A stretch of 64,000 bases of DNA. It comes from Pseudomonas oryzihabitans NBRC 102199. GTDB lineage: Bacteria > Pseudomonadota > Gammaproteobacteria > Pseudomonadales > Pseudomonadaceae. Within the stretch, counting starts at the first letter, position 1, and each line of letters opens with the position of its first letter. The notes under the pieces were generated by a model. It was not told the DNA's origin and did not search any database. It saw only the letters and a list, made by a program, of their open reading frames with translations. The translations under genes and the position numbers were made by a program. The stretch covers positions 124,001 through 188,000 of the forward strand of contig NZ_BBIT01000009.1 of NCBI RefSeq assembly GCF_000730625.1. Direction: 5' to 3'. Below, one piece after another: positions 55,661 to 64,000 of this stretch.

Positions 55661-56155
55661 ATGCCTGAACAACTCACAGCCCGGGTCGAAGACTGCTATC
55701 GGCAGGCCGAGGCCTTCTTCAAACGCCGCTTCCCTCGCCCCGAGGTCAGCCTGGCCCTGCGTGGCCAGCGCGCCGGCGTCGCCCATCTCACCGAGAATCG
55801 GCTGAGATTCAACCGGCAGCTCTATCAGGAAAATCGCGCCCACTTCCTCGAGCAGACCGTCGCCCACGAGGTGGCGCATCTGGTGGCGCATCAGCTGTTC
55901 GGTGGCGGCATCCGCCCGCATGGCGAGGAGTGGCAGCTGATCATGCGCGGGGTCTATGGCCTGCCGCCGGATCGCTGCCATACCTACGAATTGCCGCAAC
56001 GGGCGCGCACCCTGTACCTGTATCGCTGCAACTGCCCCGACGGCCGCTTCGAATTCACCGCCCAGCGTCACGCGCTGGTGCGCAAGGGACGGCGCTATCT
56101 GTGCCGGCGCTGCCGCGGTCCGCTGGACTTCACCCAGGAAGTCATCCGCGGCTGA
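55661..56155 (+). CDS. sprT: SprT-like zinc metalloprotease-fold protein
   Basis: A 164-residue SprT-family protein. The zincin motif HEVAHLVAHQLF is at about residues 68-79 and HGEEWQLIM follows; the C-terminus carries zinc-ribbon cysteines CNCPDG and CRRCRG. It is of the SprT/Spartan fold with an intact HExxH; function in bacteria is unproven. GAGG lies before the ATG at 55661. It is 25 bp after the DnaJ-related gene in the same orientation. Confidence 0.9.
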   Translation: MPEQLTARVEDCYRQAEAFFKRRFPRPEVSLALRGQRAGVAHLTENRLRFNRQLYQENRAHFLEQTVAHEVAHLVAHQLFGGGIRPHGEEWQLIMRGVYGLPPDRCHTYELPQRARTLYLYRCNCPDGRFEFTAQRHALVRKGRRYLCRRCRGPLDFTQEVIRG

Positions 56156-56202
56156 TCCTGCCGGCCCCAATCCGGGTTCCGGCAGGCAGGCCGCGAAAGC
56201 CT

Positions 56203-56940
56203 TCAGCCCTGGGCGAAGACTTCGTCGAACAGGTTGTGCATCGCCAGGAAGGCGCGCTTGGCCACCACCGGGTGGTACTGCTGCTTGCCCGGATTGTTGG
56301 CTTCGGGATCGGTGAAGGAATGCACCGCGCCACCATAGCTCAGCAGTTGCCAGTCCACCTGGGCGGCATCCATCTCCTGGCGGAAACCAGTGAGTTGCTC
56401 GTCCGGCACCAGCGGATCGGAGGCGCCGTGCAGCACCAGCACCGGGCCGGTGATCCGGGCGGCATCGGCCGGGTTGGGCGTATCCAGATTGGCGTGGAAG
56501 GTCACCACGGCGCTCAGCGCCGCGCCGTCACGCGCCAGTTCAAGCGCCGCGCAGCCACCAAAGCAGAAGCCGATGGCGGCGATCTGATGGACATCCACCG
56601 CCGCCGTCTCGGCCTGGGCGACCAGGGCCGCATAGGCCGCCTGCATGCGCTGGCGCAGCAGCGCGCGATCGCCGCGGATCGGCGTCATGGCCGCCAGGGC
56701 TTCGTCGGCGTTTTGCGGACGCACGTTGCGACCATAGAAATCCACCACCAGGTAGGCCAGGCCGTCGGCCTCGGCCAGGCCCTTGGCCTGCTCGACGGCG
56801 CCATGGGACACCCCCATCCAGTTGGGCGCCAGGAGCACGCCCGGGCGGGTGGGATTGCCGCTGGTGGCATACACCAGCTGGCTCTCGAACGGCTGGCCAT
56901 CGATTTCGTAGGCGACGGGTTTTACAGTGACTTCGACCAT
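56203..56940 (-). CDS. Dienelactone hydrolase-family protein
   Basis: A 245-residue alpha/beta hydrolase with the nucleophile cysteine in GFCFGGC, an aspartate in HGASDPLVP and a histidine near VHSFTD. This is the dienelactone hydrolase pattern with cysteine as nucleophile; the actual ester or lactone substrate is unknown. It is followed on the minus strand by a terminator-free gap and lies downstream of the htpG terminator. Confidence 0.88.
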   Translation of the reverse strand: MVEVTVKPVAYEIDGQPFESQLVYATSGNPTRPGVLLAPNWMGVSHGAVEQAKGLAEADGLAYLVVDFYGRNVRPQNADEALAAMTPIRGDRALLRQRMQAAYAALVAQAETAAVDVHQIAAIGFCFGGCAALELARDGAALSAVVTFHANLDTPNPADAARITGPVLVLHGASDPLVPDEQLTGFRQEMDAAQVDWQLLSYGGAVHSFTDPEANNPGKQQYHPVVAKRAFLAMHNLFDEVFAQG

Positions 56941-56964
56941 GGGGTCCTCCAGAAGGTGGATAGA

Positions 56965-56990
56965 AAGAAGCCCGCCGAGGCGGGCTTCTT
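56965..56990 (-). terminator. Rho-independent terminator downstream of htpG
   Basis: A 12-bp stem (AAGAAGCCCGCC with GGCGGGCTTCTT) with a very short loop; on the minus strand it is followed by a T-rich tail. It ends the htpG transcript and separates htpG from the dienelactone hydrolase gene. Confidence 0.85.
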
Positions 56991-56995
56991 CGTTG

Positions 56996-58900
56996 TTAAG
57001 CGGACAATTCCACCAGCAGTTTGTTTAACCGGCGGACATAGGCGGCGGGATCCTTGAGGCTGTCGCCCGCGGCCAGCGCTGCCTGATCGAACAGGATGTG
57101 CGACAGGTCGGCGAAGCGGTCCTCGTCGGGCTCGCCATCGAGTTTCTCGATCAGCGGGTGCTGCGGATTGATCTCGAAGATCGGTTTGGAATCCGGGGCC
57201 TTCTGGCCGCTGGCTTCCAGGATCCGGCGCATCTGCAAGCCGAGGTCCTGCTCGCCGATGGCCAGGATCGCCGGCGAATCGGTCAGACGATGGGAGACGC
57301 GGACTTCGCTTACCTGGGCCTCCAGGGCCTGCTTGAGGCGCTCGACCAGGCCTTCCTTGGTCTTGGCGACCTCTTCCTGGGCCTGCTTGTCTTCTTCGCT
57401 GTCCAGCTTGCCGAGATCCAGATCGCCACGGGCGACGTCGACGAAATGCTTGCCGTCGAATTCGGTGAGATAGCTCATCAGCCACTCGTCGATGCGATCG
57501 GTCAGCAGTAGCACCTCGACACCCTTCTTGCGGAAGACTTCCAAGTGCGGGCTGTTCTTGATCTGCGCGTGGCTCTCGCCGGTCAGGTAGTAGATCTTGT
57601 CCTGACCTTCCTTCATCCGGCCGATGTAGTCGGCCAGGGACACGTTCTGGGCATCGTCGCCGTTGTGGGTCGAGGCGAAGCGCAGCAGGCCGGCGATCTT
57701 CTCGCGGTTGGCGAAGTCTTCCGCCGGACCCTCTTTGAGCACCTGGCCGAAGTGGCCCCAGAACGACTGGTACTTCTCCGGCTCGCTCTTGGCCAGCTTC
57801 TCCAGCATGTCCAGCACGCGCTTGGTCAGCGCCGACTTCATGGAGTCGATCACCGGATCCTTCTGTAGGATCTCGCGGGAGACGTTGAGCGACAGGTCGT
57901 TGGAATCCACCACACCCTTGATGAATCTTAGGTACAGCGGCAGGAACTGGTCGGCCTGGTCCATGATGAAGACGCGCTGCACATAGAGCTTGAGGCCCTT
58001 GGGCGCTTCGCGCTGGTACAGATCGAAGGGTGCGCGGGCCGGCACGTACAGCAGCGAGGTGTATTCGAGCTTGCCCTCGACCTTGTTGTGGCTCCAGGTC
58101 AGGGGATTCTCGAAATCATGGCCGACGTGCTTGTAGAACTCCTGGTAGTCCTCATCCTTGAGTTCGGTACGCGGACGGGTCCAGAGCGCGCTGGCGCGGT
58201 TGACGGTTTCCCACTCGGCTGCGGCCGGCTGCTCGTCCTCGCCACCCTGCTGCTCCTTGGGCAGCTCGATGGGCAGGCCGATGTGGTCGGAATACTTCTT
58301 GACCACGTTGCGCAGGCGCCAGCCATCGGCGAATTCGATTTCCTCGGGCTTGAGGTGCAGCACGATACGGGTACCGCGCTCGGGCTTGTCGATGGTCGCG
58401 ACCTCGAACTCCCCTTCCCCCTTGGACGACCAGTGCACGCCCTCGGCGGCCGGCTGGCCGGCGCGACGGGTGTAGACATCCACCTGGTCGGCGACGATGA
58501 AGGCCGAATAGAAGCCCACGCCGAATTGACCGATGAGGTTGGAATCCTTCTTCTGGTCACCGCTGAGATTCTTCAGGAAATCAGCGGTGCCGGACTTGGC
58601 GATGGTGCCGAGGTGAGCGATCACCTCTTCGCGGCTCATGCCGATGCCGTTGTCTTCGAGGGTGACCGTGCCGGCCTCCTTGTCGAAGCTCAGGCGAATC
58701 TTCAGCGTATCCCCGCCTTCGAGCAGTTCGGGCTTGGACAGGGCCTCGAATCTGAGCTTGTCGGCCGCGTCGGAGGCGTTGGAAATCAATTCGCGCAGGA
58801 AGATTTCCTTGTTGGAATACAGCGAGTGAATCATCAGGTGAAGCAGCTGCTTCACTTCGGTCTGGAAGCCTAGGGTTTCCTTTTGAGTCTCCACACTCAT
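56996..58900 (-). CDS. htpG: Molecular chaperone HtpG (Hsp90)
   Basis: A 634-residue Hsp90 homologue at the family's usual length. The GHKL ATP-binding domain has [24 protein letters not shown] and [13 protein letters not shown]; the middle and C-terminal dimerisation domains follow. It folds and stabilises client proteins, mainly under heat stress. The frame is open upstream to 58975, but [12 protein letters not shown] at 58900 is the family start. A sigma-32-type promoter was not looked for in detail. Confidence 0.97.
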   Translation of the reverse strand: MSVETQKETLGFQTEVKQLLHLMIHSLYSNKEIFLRELISNASDAADKLRFEALSKPELLEGGDTLKIRLSFDKEAGTVTLEDNGIGMSREEVIAHLGTIAKSGTADFLKNLSGDQKKDSNLIGQFGVGFYSAFIVADQVDVYTRRAGQPAAEGVHWSSKGEGEFEVATIDKPERGTRIVLHLKPEEIEFADGWRLRNVVKKYSDHIGLPIELPKEQQGGEDEQPAAAEWETVNRASALWTRPRTELKDEDYQEFYKHVGHDFENPLTWSHNKVEGKLEYTSLLYVPARAPFDLYQREAPKGLKLYVQRVFIMDQADQFLPLYLRFIKGVVDSNDLSLNVSREILQKDPVIDSMKSALTKRVLDMLEKLAKSEPEKYQSFWGHFGQVLKEGPAEDFANREKIAGLLRFASTHNGDDAQNVSLADYIGRMKEGQDKIYYLTGESHAQIKNSPHLEVFRKKGVEVLLLTDRIDEWLMSYLTEFDGKHFVDVARGDLDLGKLDSEEDKQAQEEVAKTKEGLVERLKQALEAQVSEVRVSHRLTDSPAILAIGEQDLGLQMRRILEASGQKAPDSKPIFEINPQHPLIEKLDGEPDEDRFADLSHILFDQAALAAGDSLKDPAAYVRRLNKLLVELSA

Positions 58901-59100
58901 GCTACGAACTCCGCTATCGATAGGTACGCACCAGATGCCTGGCGATGTCGCGGAGATGGGGGCGCGCGGTGACATTTCAACCTTGGCGCGCTCGGTTCGC
59001 GATGCAGGTAGGAATTTGCGCGATGCTGGAGCTAGACGCGGAACTTAACTTTTAACGGTGCGCTCGAACGGCTGTCGTGTAGTTCATAAGGAGAAAACAC

Positions 59101-59382
59101 ATGAAAAAGCCCTTCGCCATCGCCCTGCTCTTCACTGCCGCCTTCGGCCTCGCCGCCTGTGACAAGCCTTCCGAAAACAAGGCTCAGGATGCTGCCAAGA
59201 CCGAACAGAAAGCCCAGGAAAACCTGAACAAAGCCGCTGAGCAGAGCAACAAGGCTGCCGAGCAGCGCAACGAAGCTGCCAACGAAGCTGCCAAGGAGCA
59301 ATCCAAAGGCGAAGCCACCTCGGTGAGCCCGGCTACCGGGACTACCAACGGCACCGCGCCGGCTACCCAGCCCAAGCCGTAA
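59101..59382 (+). CDS. Small alanine/glutamine-rich lipoprotein, coiled-coil
   Basis: A 93-residue predicted lipoprotein. Residues 1-19 are a lipoprotein signal with lipobox LAAC at the end; the mature part is a long repetitive amphipathic helix of A, K, E, Q and N (about residues 23-70), with heptads such as KAAEQSNKAAEQRNEAANEAA, and a Thr/Pro tail. This resembles Lpp- or OprI-like outer-membrane lipoproteins, but the family is not certain. AAGGAG precedes the ATG. A terminator follows. Confidence 0.7.
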   Translation: MKKPFAIALLFTAAFGLAACDKPSENKAQDAAKTEQKAQENLNKAAEQSNKAAEQRNEAANEAAKEQSKGEATSVSPATGTTNGTAPATQPKP

Positions 59383-59396
59383 GCCGATCGGATATG

Positions 59397-59424
59397 AAAA
59401 AAGCCCGCTGCTGCGGGCTTTTTT
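59397..59424 (+). terminator. Bidirectional terminator after the small lipoprotein gene
   Basis: A 12-bp stem (AAAAAAGCCCGC/GCGGGCTTTTTT) with a TGCT loop. It ends the lipoprotein transcript on the plus strand and, with its A-run, the brnQ transcript on the minus strand. Confidence 0.9.
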
Positions 59425-59437
59425 GTGGGCGACCGAT

Positions 59438-60781
59438 TCAGGAGCGCGAAGGATCCGGCTCGGCTTCACTCTCGGGCGCGCGCCCGCCACGTCTCAGACT
59501 TTCCAGGACAAGGGCGGCAAGACCCACCACCACGGCCGGCAACAGCCAGCCCAGGCCCGAGTCGGCCAGCGGCAGCCACTGCACGGCACCACTCAGATAG
59601 GGCACCGTCAGGTGCGCGGCCTGCAGGCCATCGAGGATACCGAAGGCCAGGGCCACCAGCAGCACCGGGCCGAGGATGCGCCCGGGCGCCGCCCAGCGGG
59701 CAGTAAAGAAGCTCAGCACCACCAGGGCGATGCAGGGCGGATAGATGGCGGTGAGGATCGGCACCGAGATCTGGATCAGCTGCGTCAGCCCCAGGTTGGA
59801 TACCAGCAGCGAGAAGGCCGCCAGCAGGACCACCAGACTGCGATAGCTGAACGGCAGGAATTCGCTGAAGAACTCCGCGCAGGCGCAGGTAAGGCCCACC
59901 GCCGTGACCAGACAGGCTAGGGTGATCAGCACCGCCAGGAAGTCGCTGCCGACGCTGCCGAAGGTATGCTGCACATAGGCATGCAGCACCTCGGCGCCAT
60001 TGCTGGCATGGGGCACCAGCACCCCGCTGCCGGCGCCGAGCTGGAACAGACTCAGGTAGACCAGCACCAGCCCGACGCCGGCGATCAGACCGGCGATGAT
60101 GGTGTAGCGCGTCAGCAGCTGCGGCGCGGTCACGCCCCGGGCACGAATGGCGTTGACGATGACGATGCCGAACACCAGGGCGCCCAGGGTATCCATGGTC
60201 AGGTAGCCGTTGACGAAGCCCTGGGACAGCGCCCGCGAGGCGTAGTCCGGCGCCGCCGTGACAGGTCCGCCCGCCGGCCAGAACAGCGCCGCACCGCCCA
60301 GTACCGCCAGCGCCAGGATCTTCAGCGGACCGAGAAAGCGCCCCACGGTGTCCAGCAGGCGTCCCGGATAGAGCGAGACCACCAGCACCACCAGGAAGTA
60401 GGCCAGGCTGTAGAGGAACAGCGGGATCGGACCATTGCCCAGCAGCGGCGCAACGCCGACCTCGAAGGACACCGTGGCGGTGCGCGGCGTGGCGAACAGC
60501 GGACCCACCGACAGGTAGCAGACGATGGCCAGGGTGCGGGCGGCGGTCTGGCCGAGCGGCTTGCTCAGGGCGTCCATGCCACCACCCACTCGCGCCAGGG
60601 CGATCAGCGTCAGCACCGGCAGGCCGACCGCGGTCAGCAGAAAGCCCAGGGCGGCGCTCCAGACGTGCTCGCCCGCCTGCAGACCGACGATCGGGGGAAA
60701 GATGATGTTGCCCGCGCCGACGAACAACGCGAACGTCATGAATCCAAGGGCCAGGACATCCCGGCTTTGCAAAGCTTTCAT
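59438..60781 (-). CDS. brnQ: Branched-chain amino acid:cation symporter (LIVCS family)
   Basis: A 447-residue inner-membrane transporter with about twelve helices. The conserved [21 protein letters not shown] is near the N-terminus and [21 protein letters not shown] lies mid-protein. It takes up leucine, isoleucine and valine with sodium. The start at 60781 (MKALQSRD) fits the family; the in-frame ATG at 60799 gives six extra residues. The ribosome-binding site is weak. Confidence 0.95.
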   Translation of the reverse strand: MKALQSRDVLALGFMTFALFVGAGNIIFPPIVGLQAGEHVWSAALGFLLTAVGLPVLTLIALARVGGGMDALSKPLGQTAARTLAIVCYLSVGPLFATPRTATVSFEVGVAPLLGNGPIPLFLYSLAYFLVVLVVSLYPGRLLDTVGRFLGPLKILALAVLGGAALFWPAGGPVTAAPDYASRALSQGFVNGYLTMDTLGALVFGIVIVNAIRARGVTAPQLLTRYTIIAGLIAGVGLVLVYLSLFQLGAGSGVLVPHASNGAEVLHAYVQHTFGSVGSDFLAVLITLACLVTAVGLTCACAEFFSEFLPFSYRSLVVLLAAFSLLVSNLGLTQLIQISVPILTAIYPPCIALVVLSFFTARWAAPGRILGPVLLVALAFGILDGLQAAHLTVPYLSGAVQWLPLADSGLGWLLPAVVVGLAALVLESLRRGGRAPESEAEPDPSRS

Positions 60782-60944
60782 GGAAGGCAGTACCAGCAAT
60801 GAGGAAAACGAGGCAGCCCGCCCTCATGGGAGCAGGTCTTGGTGGGGCCACGGTGTGGCCGTTGGAGCGGAAGGTTGCCATCCTAACGAATTACCGGCGA
60901 AAAGGCAGCCGGCAGCTGATGAGGCGTCATGGCAGCGCCCATGA

Positions 60945-60970
60945 AAAAGGCCGCCCGAAGGCGGCCTTTT
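60945..60970 (-). terminator. Rho-independent terminator after sucD
   Basis: An 11-bp stem (AAAAGGCCGCC/GGCGGCCTTTT) with a CGAA loop, 16 bp downstream of the sucD stop on the minus strand, followed by T-rich sequence. It ends the TCA-cycle operon. Confidence 0.9.
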
Positions 60971-60986
60971 CTGCAGTCGGTCAGGC

Positions 60987-61873
<887 letters not shown>

Positions 61874-61874
<1 letters not shown>

Positions 61875-63040
61875 TACTTACCCTCCGCGGCCTTGACGAC
61901 CTGCTGGGCAGCGTCGGTCAGGCTGGTTGCCGCGATGATGTTCAGGCCGCTTTCGGCCAGGACCTTGGCACCGAGTTCGGCGTTGTTGCCTTCCAGGCGA
62001 ACCACGACCGGCACCTTCACGCCGACTTCCTTCACGGCACCGATGATGCCTTCGGCGATCATGTCGCAGCGCACGATGCCGCCGAAGATGTTCACCAGAA
62101 CGGCCTTCACGTTGCTGTCGGACAGGATGATCTTGAACGCTTCGGTCACGCGCTCTTTGGTCGCGCCGCCGCCAACGTCCAGGAAGTTGGCCGGCTTGCC
62201 GCCGTGCAGGTTGACGATGTCCATGGTACCCATGGCCAGACCGGCACCGTTGACCATGCAGCCGATGCTGCCTTCCAGGGCCACGTAGTTCAGTTCCCAC
62301 TTCTGCGCATGGGCTTCACGGGCGTCGTCCTGCGACGGGTCGTGGAAGGCGCGCAGCTTGGGCTGACGGTAGATGGCGTTGCTGTCGATGTTGATCTTGG
62401 CATCCAGGCAGTGCAGGTTGCCGTCCTTCTTGATCACCAGCGGGTTCACTTCCAGCAGGGCCAGGTCGTAGTCCTGGAACAGCTTGGCCAGACCGACGAA
62501 GATCTGGGTGAACTGCTTGATCTGGTCACCTTTCAGGCCCAGCTGGAAGGCCAGGTCGCGACCCTGGTAGGGCTGAGCGCCCACCAGCGGATCGATGGTG
62601 GCCTTGAGAATCTTTTCCGGAGTGTCGTGAGCGACCTTCTCGATGTCCACGCCACCTTCGGTGGACGCCATGAACACGATGCGGCGGCTGGAACGATCGA
62701 CCACGGCGCCCAGATAGAGCTCCTTGTCGATGTCGGTGCAGGATTCGACCAGGATCTTGCTGACCGGCTGACCGTTGGCGTCGGTCTGGTAGGTCACCAG
62801 ACGCTGGCCCAGCCACTTGGCGGCGAATTCCTTGGCTTCTTCCTTGCTCTTGACCAGCTTCACGCCACCGGCCTTGCCACGGCCACCGGCATGTACCTGG
62901 GCCTTGACGACCCACTCGTCGCCGCCGATACGGCCGCAAGCCTCGTAGGCCTCCTGGGGGGTGTCGACAGCGTAGCCTTTGGAAACGGGCAGGCCGTATT
63001 CAGCGAACAGCTGCTTACCCTGATACTCGTGGAGATTCAT
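61874..63040 (-). CDS. sucC: Succinyl-CoA synthetase beta subunit
   Basis: A 388-residue ATP-grasp subunit at the usual length, starting [18 protein letters not shown], with the nucleotide-binding [19 protein letters not shown] and late [13 protein letters not shown] segments. It binds the nucleotide and succinate. It stands about 185 bp after lpd, with a hairpin-dense spacer between, and directly before sucD. Confidence 0.98.
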
Positions 63041-63225
63041 GCTTGTCTACCGTCTTCGTTGGGTATTGCGCATTAGACGCTGTGCGTTATCCGTGCCGTC
63101 CTCCGGACGGTCGCGGGCACCGCGCCACCTGTGACCCCTGCCCTCGCAAGGGTCCGAGGCGCCTTCCTGCGGTGGAGCCCTCAGGGCCCCACGGCGGTCG
63201 GCGACCCCGTGGTTCCGTAAATCTC
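63041..63225 (-). other. Hairpin-dense spacer between lpd and sucC
   Basis: No gene. The stretch contains several GC hairpins: CCGTCC/GGACGG (63096-63110), GTGGaGCCC/GGGCcCCAC (63172-63192) and GGTCGGCGACC near 63197. There is no T-run, so it is probably an mRNA-processing or stability element inside the sucAB-lpd-sucCD transcript; a promoter for sucCD cannot be excluded. Confidence 0.5.

Positions 63226-64000
<775 letters not shown>

Overview
The window reads as a high-GC gammaproteobacterial chromosome, almost certainly Pseudomonas or a very close relative. The gene orders thrS-infC-rpmI-rplT-pheS-pheT-ihfA-merR-tRNA-Pro, lpd-sucC-sucD and riboswitch-cobO-cobB-bluB-cbiB-cobC-cobQ-cobU-cobT-cobC-cobS are those of pseudomonads. 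A species cannot be named from this; the P. oryzihabitans group would be a guess.

Positions 1 to about 4330 are an accessory island. From the left edge it holds, all on the minus strand, the 5' part of brxC, then brxB, brxA and a small helix-turn-helix gene: the start of a type I BREX phage-defence operon whose effector genes lie beyond the left edge. A near-perfect 24-bp palindrome sits over the first codons and probable transcription start of the operon. Next comes an IS481-family transposase gene killed by two in-frame stop codons, then a gene-free stretch ending at tRNA-Pro(GGG), a likely integration point.

Positions 4332 to 11733 are the conserved translation cluster: a MerR-family gene, ihfA, pheT, pheS, rplT, rpmI, infC and thrS, with a strong hairpin terminator or attenuator before pheS and a rare ATC start for infC. 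Positions 11900 to 20200 carry scattered housekeeping and unknown genes: YfdX, an MFS transporter, tRNA-Val(GAC), a class II glutamine amidotransferase, oligopeptidase B and an SRPBCC protein.

Positions 20400 to 27460 form a dipeptide-uptake operon: RpiR regulator, D-Ala-D-Ala dipeptidase and a five-gene DppABCDF/DdpABCDF-like ABC transporter. Positions 27469 to 34872 hold ycgN, a nitroreductase, the overlapping rnd-ycgL-dehydrogenase operon, fadL and a degenerate-GGDEF/EAL protein.

Positions 35032 to 44062 are a ten-gene cobalamin operon on the minus strand, headed by a cobalamin riboswitch and including bluB for the lower ligand. Positions 44174 to 50640 contain a cysteine-rich copper-storage-like protein, yggL, a phosphoesterase, a DedA protein and a three-gene molybdenum hydroxylase module (large subunit, 2Fe-2S subunit, triheme cytochrome c).

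Positions 50918 to 60781 hold an HNH nuclease, two tandem NlpC/P60 lipoproteins, the ttcA-tag-sir2 overlapping operon, a DnaJ-related gene, a SprT-like gene, a dienelactone hydrolase, htpG, a small lipoprotein and a BrnQ transporter. The right end is TCA-cycle: sucD, sucC and the 3' part of lpd. The region most worth attention for novelty is the left-edge BREX island with its putative operator; the rest is largely core genome.
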